Below, piece after piece: positions 1-8,076 of a stretch of 64,000 nt of DNA; within the stretch, counting starts at the first letter, position 1; each line of letters begins with the position of its first letter. The stretch lies in contig NZ_CP012673.1 of the NCBI RefSeq assembly GCF_002950945.1, positions 13,755,501 to 13,819,500 of the forward strand, given 5' to 3'. The notes under the pieces were generated by a model. That model made no database searches and had not been told where the DNA came from. It saw nothing but the letters and a program-made list of their open reading frames with translations. A program made the translations under genes and the position numbers. The stretch is from Sorangium cellulosum. Lineage in GTDB: Bacteria; Myxococcota_A; Polyangia; Polyangiales; Polyangiaceae.

Positions 1-2
1 TC

Positions 3-1382
3 GCGAACGATCCGCTGCTCAAGGAGCAGTGGCACATGGCGCGCGTCGGCGCCGAGCGCGCGTGGGACTTCTCGACCGGCCGCGGCGTCACCGTCGCCGT
101 GGTCGACACCGGCATCGCGTGCGAGACGCACGGGCCCTTCGTCAAGGCGCCCGACCTCGCCTCGACCGAGTGCGTGGAGGGCTGGAACTTCGTCACCAAG
201 ACGAACCACGCCAACGACGACCAGGGCCACGGGACGCACGTCGCGGGGACGATCGCGCAGTCGACGAACAACGGCATCGGCGCCGTCGGGCTCGCGTTCC
301 ACGCGCGCCTCATGCCGGTGAAGGTGCTGAACGAGAGCGGCTGGGGCACGACCGCCGACGTCGCCGACGGCATCCGGTGGGCGGCCGAGAACGGCGCGCA
401 CGTCATCAACCTGAGCCTCGGCGGCCCGCGCAACTCCAAGGTCCTCCAGAACGCGATCGACTACGCGATCCAGCGCGGCGCGGTCGTCGTCGCCGCGGCC
501 GGCAACACCGGCGGGCGCGTGCAGTTCCCCGGCGCGTCGGACGGCGTCATCGGCGTCAGCGCCAGCGACCCGAACGACAAGATCGCGCGGTTCTCCTCGC
601 GCGGCCAGGGCGTCGACGTCGCGGCGCCCGGGGTGAACGTCACCCAGCAGACCATCTGCAACCGCGGGCGCGGCGACTGCGAGGCGCCCTACCCGGCGTA
701 CAACGGCACCTCGATGGCCGCGCCCCACGTCGCCGGCGCGGCGGCGCTGCTGGTGGGCCTCGGCGTGTCCGACCCGCGCGCGGTCGAGGACGCGATCCGC
801 GCGGGCGCGCGTGTGGTCGACGACTCGGAGAGCGGCAAGCTCCTCTATGGCGCCGGCATCCTGGACGCCGCGAGCTCGGTCGCGCGCGTGACGCAGAGCC
901 ACATCGTCGTGCGGATGCTCGCGCTGCTGCTCCTCGCCGGGTGGGTCGCCCGCCGCGCCCGCAAGAAGGACGCGAACGCCACGACCCCGTGGCAGGCGAG
1001 CTTCCTGCTCCCCGCGCTCGCGGCGGGGCCGGGGCTCTTCTTCTTCGCGCCGTGGATCCTGCCGCGGGTGGACCTCGCCGTCGACGTGCTGGCCCGGCCG
1101 ATCGCCGACCTCGACCTGCTGATCGGCGCGTCGGTCCACCGCTGGTTGCCGCTCGCCAACGCGCTGATCCCGCTCGGCCTCACCACGCTCTTCTTCGGCG
1201 TGAAGAAGCTCAGGCCGGCGATCGCGGGCATCGCGGTCGGCACGGCGGCGTACCTCACGTCGGTCGTCGTGCTCGGGGAGGTCGCCGGTCCCCTCGGCCG
1301 GGTGGCCCTCGTCGTCTGGTGCGCGGTCAACGCCGCGGCCTGCCTCTGGATCGCCCGGACGAACCTGTCCGCGTCGCGCTGA
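3..1382 (+). CDS. Subtilisin-like (S8) serine protease with C-terminal membrane segments, 5' truncated
   Basis: The reading frame is open from the first bases of the window, so the start, signal peptide and propeptide lie upstream. The visible 459 residues begin with the typical start of a mature subtilase domain (NDPLLKEQWH). The catalytic triad is complete: Asp35 in VAVVDTG, His76 in GHGTHVAG and Ser237 in NGTSMAAPHVAG, with the oxyanion Asn in AAAGN. After about residue 300 the protein has roughly five hydrophobic segments, so it ends in a membrane domain instead of the usual P-domain or pre-peptidase C-terminal domain. I infer a membrane-anchored extracytoplasmic protease. The downstream lipoprotein gene starts 95 bases later and may be separate. 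Family call is secure; substrate is unknown. Confidence 0.93.
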   Translation, partial: ANDPLLKEQWHMARVGAERAWDFSTGRGVTVAVVDTGIACETHGPFVKAPDLASTECVEGWNFVTKTNHANDDQGHGTHVAGTIAQSTNNGIGAVGLAFHARLMPVKVLNESGWGTTADVADGIRWAAENGAHVINLSLGGPRNSKVLQNAIDYAIQRGAVVVAAAGNTGGRVQFPGASDGVIGVSASDPNDKIARFSSRGQGVDVAAPGVNVTQQTICNRGRGDCEAPYPAYNGTSMAAPHVAGAAALLVGLGVSDPRAVEDAIRAGARVVDDSESGKLLYGAGILDAASSVARVTQSHIVVRMLALLLLAGWVARRARKKDANATTPWQASFLLPALAAGPGLFFFAPWILPRVDLAVDVLARPIADLDLLIGASVHRWLPLANALIPLGLTTLFFGVKKLRPAIAGIAVGTAAYLTSVVVLGEVAGPLGRVALVVWCAVNAAACLWIARTNLSASR

Positions 1383-1477
1383 CGCGGCGTTCCCGCGCCT
1401 CCCGCGCCGCGGCCCTCGCCGGGCGAGCCGCCCGGTCTCTTGGGACCTTCCCCCGAAACGAGCTAGGATGCCGCGTC

Positions 1478-1684
1478 ATGAGGCCCGGCACCTTGCTCCT
1501 GCCTTTCACGCTGCTCCTCGCGGCCTGCGGCGGCTCCTCCAGCGAGACGCCGTGGCCCGCGGAGCCCGTGACCCCCGCGCCCGGCCCTGCGGATGAGGCG
1601 TCCCCCGCCGAGCCGGACGGCGCCGGCGCGTCCCCGGAAGGCGCGGACGAGGGCGCGGCGGATCGGACCGACGCCGGCCGCTGA
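1478..1684 (+). CDS. Small secreted lipoprotein, low complexity
   Basis: A 68-residue product with a short signal peptide ending in the lipobox LLAAC, followed by a Pro/Glu/Ala/Asp-rich tail without predicted fold. The start is the ATG directly upstream of the signal peptide; a weak purine tract (GAGCTAGGA) precedes it. It is the kind of short acidic lipoprotein common in myxobacteria. It lies 20 bases before the next gene and is probably co-transcribed with it. No function can be assigned. Confidence 0.7.
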   Translation: MRPGTLLLPFTLLLAACGGSSSETPWPAEPVTPAPGPADEASPAEPDGAGASPEGADEGAADRTDAGR

Positions 1685-1704
1685 GGCGGCGGGGCGAGGG
1701 CGGC

Positions 1705-3036
1705 ATGGCGGGGGGCCAGACGGGCGGCGCGCAGGGGAGGGCGTGGCTCTCCGCGGCCCTGCTCTCGGTGGCGCTGCTGGTCGTGCCGCTGCTCGTCTGG
1801 CTGCTCCTGCCGCGCCCCGCCCCGGTGATGCCGCCGCGGCGTGAGCCCGCGCAGACGCAGCTCCCGCCGCCGATGCCCGAGGCGCCGCCGCCGCGCGAGC
1901 CTGCCGTCGTGGCGCCGCCCCCGGCGCCGCCGCCGCCGCGCGACACCACCGCCGCGAGCGCGGCGCCGATCCGAGGCGTGGTCCTGGATCCGGACGGCCG
2001 TCCGATCCCCGGCGCGGTGGTCAGCTGCCGCGAAGAGCCGAGCGTGACCGCGACCGCCGACGCCGAGGGCCGCTTCGAGCTGCCGGCCGAGGCCGACGGG
2101 TGCGACGCCATCGCGTCGCACCCGCAGTTCGGCGACGCCGAGCCCACGCGGGTCGCCGCGGGCCGCGACAACGTCCTCCGCCTGACCTCCGCGGGCGTGA
2201 TCGAGGGCGAGGTCGTGGACGAATCCGGCAGGCCCGTCGAGGAGTTCCTCCTCGCGATCGAGTCGTTCAGCCCGAGCGCGCCCGGCGCGCGCGCGAGCGT
2301 GAGCGGCCGCGCGCGCAAGGTGTCCGATCCGGCCGGCGCGTTCATGTGGGACGAGCTCGTGCCGGGCCGCTACGTGTTCACCGCGAGCGCGGCGGGCCGC
2401 CCGCCTGCGCGCAGCCCGCCGGTCGACGTCGTGGCCGGGCGCACCGCCCGCCGCGTGCGGATCGTGCTGCGGCAGGGCGCAACGCTGCGGGGCACGATCC
2501 TCGACGCCGACTCGCGCGCGCCGGTCGCCGAGGCCCAGGTCGAGCTCGACGCCGTGACCTCGTCCAGCGCGAACGCGATCTCGCTCGCGCTCACCGACGC
2601 GGGCGGCAACTACGAGCTGCAGGGCGTCCCCGCGAGCGGCCCGTTCTCGGTGCGCGTGCGCCACGAGCAGTACGTGACCAAGATCGTGCCCGGCCTCGAC
2701 GCGCGCGGCGCGGGGTCGCTGCGCGCCGACATCGAGCTCCGCCAGCTCGGCGACGGCGGCTCGCGCGAGGAGCTCTCCGGCATCGGCGCGGTGCTCTCGG
2801 CCTCGCCGAGCGGCGTCATGATCGCCGGCGTCATCGACGGCGGGCCGGCGGCGCTCGCCGGCCTCGCGCAGGGCGACGTCCTCGTCCGGATCGACGGCCA
2901 GGAGACGACGGATCTCCCGCTCTCGGACTGCATCCAGCGCCTCCGCGGCGCCCCGGGGACACGTGTCACCGTCGGCGTGGAGCGGGACGGGCGCGTCGTC
3001 GAGGTGACAATACGGCGCGACGTCGTGGTTCGCTGA
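1705..3036 (+). CDS. Membrane-anchored protein with carboxypeptidase-regulatory-like domains and a C-terminal PDZ domain
   Basis: 443 residues. One transmembrane helix lies near residues 13-33, then a Pro-rich linker to about residue 80. Three beta-sandwich repeats of the carboxypeptidase regulatory-like type follow (recognisable cores GVVLDPDGRPIPGA, GEVVDESGRPVEE and GTILDADSRAPVAEA). A PDZ domain closes the protein (about residues 360-443, core GVIDGGPAALAGLAQGDVLV). The architecture suggests an envelope-exposed binding or scaffold protein, with PDZ peptide recognition as the clearest activity. No protease active site is visible. The gene follows the small lipoprotein by 20 bases and precedes polA by 34 bases. 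Confidence 0.85.
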   Translation: MAGGQTGGAQGRAWLSAALLSVALLVVPLLVWLLLPRPAPVMPPRREPAQTQLPPPMPEAPPPREPAVVAPPPAPPPPRDTTAASAAPIRGVVLDPDGRPIPGAVVSCREEPSVTATADAEGRFELPAEADGCDAIASHPQFGDAEPTRVAAGRDNVLRLTSAGVIEGEVVDESGRPVEEFLLAIESFSPSAPGARASVSGRARKVSDPAGAFMWDELVPGRYVFTASAAGRPPARSPPVDVVAGRTARRVRIVLRQGATLRGTILDADSRAPVAEAQVELDAVTSSSANAISLALTDAGGNYELQGVPASGPFSVRVRHEQYVTKIVPGLDARGAGSLRADIELRQLGDGGSREELSGIGAVLSASPSGVMIAGVIDGGPAALAGLAQGDVLVRIDGQETTDLPLSDCIQRLRGAPGTRVTVGVERDGRVVEVTIRRDVVVR

Positions 3037-3070
3037 ACCGGACCCGCGCCGAGGTGCTAAGGGTCGGTGC

Positions 3071-5779
3071 ATGTCCTCGCGCCCCACCGCGCTTCCCCCG
3101 GCCGGAGCTCCGGATGTCCTCTACCTGATCGATCTCTCGGGCTACGTCTTCCGCGCCTACCACGCGATCAGCCCGCTCTCGAGCCCGAGCGGCGAGCCGA
3201 CGCACGCGACGTATGGCACCGTCGCGATGCTCACGAAGCTCGTGGACGAGCGGAAGCCCGCGTACCTCGGCGTGGCGATGGACTCCGCCGGCAAGACGTT
3301 CCGCGACGAGCTCGACGCCCGCTACAAGGCGCACCGGCCGCCGCCGCCGCCGGACCTCGGCGTGCAGATGAACCGGTGCCGGGAGATCGTGGACGCGTAC
3401 CGCATCCCGATCTTCATCCAGGAGGGGCTCGAGGCGGACGATCTCATCGCCGTCGCCGTCGCGCGGGCCAAGGAGCAGGGGCTGCGCGTCGTCATCGCGT
3501 CGAGCGACAAGGATCTCATGCAGCTCGTCGACGACGACCGGGTGATGCTCTGGGACGCGATGCGCGACAAGGTCTACGGCCAGCCCGAGGTGATGGCGAA
3601 GTTCGGGGTGCCGCCGGAGCAGGTGCGCGACCTGCTCGCGCTCGTCGGCGACACCTCGGACAACGTGCCCGGCGTCCCCGGCGTCGGCCTGAAGACGGCC
3701 GCCGAGCTGCTCGCCCAGTTCGGATCGCTCGCCGCGATCTACGCCCGCCTCGACGAGGTGAAGAAGCCGAGGATCCGCGAGTCGCTCAAGCAGCACGAGG
3801 CCGACGCGCTCCTCTCGCAGAAGCTCGTGACGCTCGACGGCTCCGCGCCCGTCTCGCTGGATCTGGAGACGCTGCGCTACGGCGGCGCCGACACCGGCAG
3901 GCTCCGGGAGCTCTTCACGGAGCTCGGGTTCTCGAGGTTCCTGAAGGCGGTCCGCGCGCCGGAGCCCACCGCGCGCGCGGCGACGTCGACCTACCAGATC
4001 GTCACGACGCGCGCGGAGCTCGAGGGCTTCGCCAGGGCGGCGCGCGCGGCGGGGCGCCTCGCCCTCGACGTGCACGCGACGACCCGCGAGCCGATGAGCG
4101 CCCACATCTGCGGCGTCTCGCTCGCGTGCGAGCCGGGGCGCGCCGTGTACGTCCCGCTGGGCCACCGCTACCTCGGCGCGCCGGCGCAGCTCTCGATGGC
4201 GGACGTCGACGCGGTCCTCGGCCCGCTGCTCGCCGACCCCGAGCTCCCGAAGGTCGGCTACGACGTCAAGTTCTGCGAGGTGGCCCTCCTGCGGCACCGC
4301 ATCGGGCTCGTGGGCGTCGCCTTCGACGCGATGCTGGCGAGCTACCTGCTCGATCCCGAGGCGAAGAACCAGCTCCACGAGCTCGCCGAGCGCGAGCTCG
4401 GCGCCAAGCTGCAGACCCTCGACGAGGTGGCCCCGAAGCGCCGCGGGCAGGCGCAGCGCGGCATCGACGAGATCGAGATCGGCGAGGCCTCGACCTACGC
4501 CGCCGCGCACGCCGACGTCGCCCTCTCGCTCACCGACCGGCTCCGCCCGCGGCTCCGCGCCGAGCGGCTCGAGGACCTGCTCGTCCAGATCGAGCTGCCC
4601 CTCGCCGCGGTGCTGGCCGAGATGGAGCTCACGGGCGTCCTCGTGGACCCGCAGGCGCTCGCCTCGCTCGGCGCGCAGATGACGACCGAGCTCGCGTCGC
4701 TCGAGGAGAAGGCGCGCGAGCTCCTGGGGCACGACATCAACCTGGCGTCCCCGAAGCAGCTCGAGGCCGTCCTGTTCGACGAGCTCAAGCTGCGCTCCCA
4801 GCGCAAGACGAAGACCGGCCGCTCGACCGACGCCGACGTGCTCGAGGCGCTCTCCGACGACCACCCGTTCCCCGGCGTGGTGCTCGAGCACCGCGCCATC
4901 GCCAAGCTCAAGGGCACGTACGTCGACGCGCTGCCGCGCCTCGTGCACCCGGGCACGGGCCGGATCCACACGCGCTGGGGCCAGGCCGTGGCCGCCACCG
5001 GGCGGATCTCGTCCCAGGATCCGAACCTGCAGAACATCCCGATCCGCACCGAGCTCGGCAGGATGATCCGCCGGGCGTTCGTGGCGCCGCCCGGGAGCGT
5101 GATCGTGAGCGCCGACTACTCGCAGATCGAGCTGCGCGTGCTCGCGCACCTCTCGAAGGATCCGGTGCTCGTCGACGCCTTCCGCACGGGGCAGGACGTG
5201 CACGTGCGCACGGCCATGGAGATCTTCGGCGTGGACGCCGCGGGGGTCACGGACGAGATGCGCCGCCGGAGCAAGACGATCAACTTCGGCGTGATCTACG
5301 GCATGGGCGAGGCGGCGCTCGCGAAGCGCCTCGACATCTCGCGCGCGGAGGCGGCGCGCTTCATCGACGCGTACTTCTCGCGCTACCGCGGCGTGCACGA
5401 GTTCATGGAGCGGACGATGGCCGACGCGAGGCGCTCCGAGTCGGTGCGCACGCTGCTCGGCCGGCGCCGCCTGCTCCCGGACCTGCGCAGCAGCGACCGC
5501 ATGCGCCGCGCCCAGGCGGAGCGCATCGCGCAGAACACCCCCATCCAGGGCACGGCGGCGGATCTCCTGAAGCTCGCGATGGTGCGTGTCCCGCGCCCGG
5601 TCGTCCCCGGCGCACGTATGGTGCTGACGGTCCACGACGAGCTCGCGTTCGAGGTGCCGGCCGGGGCCGTCGAGGAGGCGAAGGCCAAGGTGCGCGAGGC
5701 CATGGAGTCGGTCTTCCCGCTCGACGTGCCGCTCGTCGTCGACATCGGCCACGGCCCGACCTGGGCAGAGGCCCACTGA
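3071..5779 (+). CDS. polA: DNA polymerase I
   Basis: 902 residues, normal length for full PolI. Three regions are present: an N-terminal 5'-nuclease with its helix-hairpin-helix (DNVPGVPGVGLKTA), a central 3'-5' exonuclease-fold domain (about 310-510), and a family A polymerase domain. Polymerase motifs are intact: motif A SADYSQIELR with Asp682, motif B RRRSKTINFGVIYG, and motif C VHDE with Asp856. The exonuclease metal ligands are largely lost: where E. coli has Asp355/Glu357, Asp424 and Asp501 this protein has Asp333/His335, Cys402 and His480. I infer a polymerase and flap nuclease for Okazaki processing and repair, without proofreading. Start is the ATG after a weak purine stretch. Convergent with rpsT. 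Confidence 0.97.
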   Translation: MSSRPTALPPAGAPDVLYLIDLSGYVFRAYHAISPLSSPSGEPTHATYGTVAMLTKLVDERKPAYLGVAMDSAGKTFRDELDARYKAHRPPPPPDLGVQMNRCREIVDAYRIPIFIQEGLEADDLIAVAVARAKEQGLRVVIASSDKDLMQLVDDDRVMLWDAMRDKVYGQPEVMAKFGVPPEQVRDLLALVGDTSDNVPGVPGVGLKTAAELLAQFGSLAAIYARLDEVKKPRIRESLKQHEADALLSQKLVTLDGSAPVSLDLETLRYGGADTGRLRELFTELGFSRFLKAVRAPEPTARAATSTYQIVTTRAELEGFARAARAAGRLALDVHATTREPMSAHICGVSLACEPGRAVYVPLGHRYLGAPAQLSMADVDAVLGPLLADPELPKVGYDVKFCEVALLRHRIGLVGVAFDAMLASYLLDPEAKNQLHELAERELGAKLQTLDEVAPKRRGQAQRGIDEIEIGEASTYAAAHADVALSLTDRLRPRLRAERLEDLLVQIELPLAAVLAEMELTGVLVDPQALASLGAQMTTELASLEEKARELLGHDINLASPKQLEAVLFDELKLRSQRKTKTGRSTDADVLEALSDDHPFPGVVLEHRAIAKLKGTYVDALPRLVHPGTGRIHTRWGQAVAATGRISSQDPNLQNIPIRTELGRMIRRAFVAPPGSVIVSADYSQIELRVLAHLSKDPVLVDAFRTGQDVHVRTAMEIFGVDAAGVTDEMRRRSKTINFGVIYGMGEAALAKRLDISRAEAARFIDAYFSRYRGVHEFMERTMADARRSESVRTLLGRRRLLPDLRSSDRMRRAQAERIAQNTPIQGTAADLLKLAMVRVPRPVVPGARMVLTVHDELAFEVPAGAVEEAKAKVREAMESVFPLDVPLVVDIGHGPTWAEAH

Positions 5780-5809
5780 CGGCTGCGCCGGCCGGCCCGA
5801 CCTGGGCAG
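5752..5809 (+). repeat. 17-bp direct repeat spanning the polA 3' end
   Basis: CGGCCCGACCTGGGCAG occurs at 5752-5768, inside the last polA codons, and again at 5793-5809 just after the polA stop. The offset is 41 bases. It looks like a small tandem duplication of the gene end. Confidence 0.75.
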
Positions 5810-5827
5810 CAGTGCACCGACGAAGAC

Positions 5828-5864
5828 AAAACGACGACGCCCGCTTCACCTTGCGGTGAGCGGG
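5828..5864 (-). terminator. Predicted terminator of the rpsT transcript
   Basis: An inverted repeat at 5840-5864 pairs CCCGCTTCACC with GGTGAGCGGG around a TTGC loop, with one bulged base. Read on the minus strand it is followed by a short GTCGTCG spacer and four T residues. It lies 24 bases past the rpsT stop. The T tract is short, so efficiency is uncertain; on the plus strand it could also limit read-through from polA. Confidence 0.55.
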
Positions 5865-5888
5865 ACGTTCGTGCGGAAGGGCTGTCTC

Positions 5889-6173
5889 TCAGCCCGCGGC
5901 GGTCTTGGCAGCGACGCTCGCCTTGTGGAGGGCGAGGGCCAGGCGGCTCTTCACACGCGACGCGCGCTTGGCGGGGATCGTCCCCTTCGACGCGGCGCGG
6001 TCGAGCGCGCTCACCGCGGCGGTGACCTGCGCGGCGGACTCCTGCGGAGCGCCCTTCAGCGCCGTGCGCGCCTTCTTGACGGTCGTGCGGAGCTCCGACT
6101 TGATGGCGCGGTTGCGCGTCGTCCTGGTGATGCGCTGGCGGTTGCGCTTGTCGGCAGATGCGTGATTGGCCAT
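5889..6173 (-). CDS. rpsT: 30S ribosomal protein bS20
   Basis: 94 residues, normal length for S20. The protein starts MANHASADKRNRQR and continues in the strongly basic helical pattern of the family, with SAVSALDRAASKGTIPAKRAS in place of the usual conserved KGVIHKNKAARKKSRL segment. S20 binds 16S rRNA early in small-subunit assembly. The start ATG has a good ribosome site (GTAGGAGAG) on the minus strand. It sits 13 bases after a small basic gene and is probably co-transcribed with it. A hairpin plus T tract follows. Confidence 0.96.
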   Translation of the reverse strand: MANHASADKRNRQRITRTTRNRAIKSELRTTVKKARTALKGAPQESAAQVTAAVSALDRAASKGTIPAKRASRVKSRLALALHKASVAAKTAAG

Positions 6174-6186
6174 GAGAAAAGCTCTC

Positions 6187-6375
6187 CTACTTCTTCGCCT
6201 GCGCCTCGGCGGGCGGGGCAGCGCGCTGGGCGTCCGGCGCGTTCTGATCGTAACCCGCCGGATGGATCGGGAACTTGGGGGTACCGTGCGCGCGCTCGTG
6301 GCGCTTGCGGCGGGTGCCCGCAGTGCGCGCCTTGCGCCGACGGATGCGCTGAGATTGCTGGGTCGCGGAAACCAT
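6187..6375 (-). CDS. Small basic protein upstream of rpsT
   Basis: 62 residues starting MVSATQQSQRIRRRKARTAG and very rich in Arg/Lys up to about residue 32, then a Pro/Ala-rich tail. It resembles the small basic ribosome-associated or RNA-binding peptides seen in delta-proteobacteria, but I cannot name a family. It has no clear Shine-Dalgarno. A near-consensus promoter directly upstream places the predicted transcript start about 4 bases before this ATG, so translation would be nearly leaderless. An in-frame ATG at 6387 would lie within the -10 region. Close spacing to rpsT suggests one transcript. Confidence 0.7.
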   Translation of the reverse strand: MVSATQQSQRIRRRKARTAGTRRKRHERAHGTPKFPIHPAGYDQNAPDAQRAAPPAEAQAKK

Positions 6376-6385
6376 GGGGGCGCGC

Positions 6386-6413
6386 ATTCTACCTGCGAGC
6401 GCCCCCATGTCAA
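6386..6413 (-). promoter_or_regulatory. Near-consensus sigma-70 type promoter of the rpsT operon
   Basis: On the minus strand a perfect TTGACA (-35, 6413-6408) is followed after 16 bases by TAGAAT (-10, 6391-6386). In such GC-rich DNA this is a striking match. The predicted transcription start is near 6379, about 4 bases before the small basic gene and about 205 bases before rpsT. Confidence 0.75.
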
Positions 6414-6465
6414 CCAAGACGTCGCCGCCGCGGAGAGCGCCTGTGCGGCCGCCGCGTTGGCCGCG

Positions 6466-8076
6466 TCATGGCCGGACGGTCGCGCTGACCGAGAACGACG
6501 GCTTGGAGAAGGGACCGACGTTCGCGCCCTTGAACGCGGCCTGCACGCAGCTCGACTGGCCGTTCGCCGCCGCCCAGCCGCTGACGCTGACCTTGGTCAC
6601 CTGGCCTGACGACGAGAACGTGAGCTGCGCGCGGGTGACGTCGTCGGCGCCCGCCACGCACGCCCTCGCGGTGCCCATGACCGAGCCGAGCGCGGCCTGG
6701 ACCGACCCCTGCGACGGCTGCTCGGGGATGTTCTGCTGCCGGAGCGGACCCGAAGCAGGCTCGGGCGCCTCCGACTCCACTGACGGTTTCTGGGCCCCGT
6801 CGGAGCCCACCGCCGCCTGCATGGCGGACGAGAGGTCCCCCGGGTTGCCGGGCGCGGCCGGCGCGGCCGCGGTCTTGCCCTGGTCTGCCTTCGGCGCAGC
6901 GGCCGGCGCCTCGGGCGCGGCCGGCGCATGTGCGGCCGCGGCGCCCTGCGGCGCCGCCTTCGGCGCAGCGGCGAGCTTCTCCGCCGCGGCCGCGGGCTCC
7001 CCCTGCTCGGGCGGCGGGCTCGCCGCCGCCGGGACGGCGGGCTCCTGGGGCGCCGGCGCGGGCTTCGCCGGCGCGGTCTCGGCGGCCGGCGCCGCGGGCG
7101 CGAGCGCGACCTGCGTGGCCGCCGTCTCCTCCCGCGGCGCGTCCTTCGTCCGCAACATCATGGTGACCGCGGCGGCCAGGCCGAGCGCCGCGATGGCCGC
7201 ACCGGCGATCATCCCTCCGGAGCTCTTCTTCCCGTTCCCGCGCGCGGCCGCCGGCTGGACGGCCGCGGCGCGCGGCGCCCTCGCGGACACCACCGCGGCC
7301 TCGGCCGGTTTGTTGTCCTCGCTCGGGTCGGCGCCGGGCTGGGCCTGCTGGGTGGCCTCCGCCTGCTCCGGGTTCGCCGACGCGCTGAGCCGGTTGAGGT
7401 CGATGACCCCGGAGTCTTCCCCGCTCGCCTCGCCCGGCCGCAACGAGGGCGACGACGCGCGGAAGCCGGAGGCAGCCGAGCTGCGCCCCGGCGCCGTGGA
7501 CACGCGCCCCGGCGGCATCGAGCCACGTCCGGAGGGAGGCAGCGGCGTCGAGATGCCCGAGCTGCGCCCGGACGGCAGGGGCGTCGCGGTCGCCGAGTTG
7601 CGCCCGGACGACGGCAGGGGCGTCGCGGTCGCCGAGCTGCGCCCGGGCGGCAGCGGTGTCGAGATGCCCGAGCTGCTCAGCCCCGGCACGCCGCTCACGC
7701 GGCCCGACGACTGGCTGGCTCGCTCGGCGATCTCCTTCAGCGAAGGACGTTTCCTCTCCGCCGGCCGCGAGGTGCCGCCCGGGAGGCTCGCTTCGGGCTT
7801 TTCGGCCCCGCCGCCATCTGATCCGTACGCCATGATGCTGTGTTCTCCTACTGCAGGTGCTTCGCGCGAAAAGTCTCCCGTTTGCGCCTCGCCCGGCTCG
7901 GGGGCGAGGTCGGGGACCGCGAGGAGGTCGATCGGCGCTGCCGCACCCTCCGCGCGCAGGGACAGGGCTTTCTCGACGATCCGATCTGCCCGCGCCTCCC
8001 ACACCGCCTCCTCGTGGGCGGGGGCAGGCCAGTCGTTGAGCATCCCGTCGAGGTCGAGCTTGTCGGTGACGTTCAT
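6466..8076 (-). CDS. Membrane regulator coupled to the ECF sigma factor (candidate anti-sigma), AgmX/PglI-like C-terminus
   Basis: 536 residues. The N-terminal 60 residues (MNVTDKLDLDGMLNDW...) are cytoplasmic-like and followed by a Ser/Pro/Thr-rich tandem repeat region (GRSSATATPLP units). One transmembrane helix (AGAAIAALGLAAAVTMML) comes next, then an Ala/Pro-rich linker. The C-terminal domain of about 80 residues holds two Cys and a SSGQVTKVSVSG core, like AgmX/PglI C-terminal domains of myxobacteria. The start ATG overlaps the sigma factor stop (ATGA), so translation is coupled. That context and the single-pass topology suggest an anti-sigma or sensor role. No zinc-finger anti-sigma motif (HxxxCxxC) is visible, so this stays an inference. 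Confidence 0.75.
   Translation of the reverse strand: MNVTDKLDLDGMLNDWPAPAHEEAVWEARADRIVEKALSLRAEGAAAPIDLLAVPDLAPEPGEAQTGDFSREAPAVGEHSIMAYGSDGGGAEKPEASLPGGTSRPAERKRPSLKEIAERASQSSGRVSGVPGLSSSGISTPLPPGRSSATATPLPSSGRNSATATPLPSGRSSGISTPLPPSGRGSMPPGRVSTAPGRSSAASGFRASSPSLRPGEASGEDSGVIDLNRLSASANPEQAEATQQAQPGADPSEDNKPAEAAVVSARAPRAAAVQPAAARGNGKKSSGGMIAGAAIAALGLAAAVTMMLRTKDAPREETAATQVALAPAAPAAETAPAKPAPAPQEPAVPAAASPPPEQGEPAAAAEKLAAAPKAAPQGAAAAHAPAAPEAPAAAPKADQGKTAAAPAAPGNPGDLSSAMQAAVGSDGAQKPSVESEAPEPASGPLRQQNIPEQPSQGSVQAALGSVMGTARACVAGADDVTRAQLTFSSSGQVTKVSVSGWAAANGQSSCVQAAFKGANVGPFSKPSFSVSATVRP
7545..7675 (-). repeat. In-gene tandem repeat encoding Ser/Thr/Pro-rich units
   Basis: Imperfect units of about 36-39 bases (core GGGCGTCGCGGTCGCCGAG) repeat about three to four times. 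They encode alternating GRSSATATPLP and GRSSGISTPLP segments of the regulator at 6466-8076. Confidence 0.7.

Noticed and set aside
2966..5776. A long minus-strand frame opposite polA
   Set aside because: polA motifs are unmistakable on the plus strand; the antisense frame has no recognisable domain.
6373..6409. An 11-bp perfect inverted repeat around the small basic gene start, first read as an RNA hairpin hiding the start codon
   Set aside because: The same bases contain the predicted -35/-10 elements and most would not be transcribed.
7545..7675. Regular repeat units that could suggest a CRISPR-like array
   Set aside because: The units are in frame, vary by synonymous changes and encode a repeated peptide linker.
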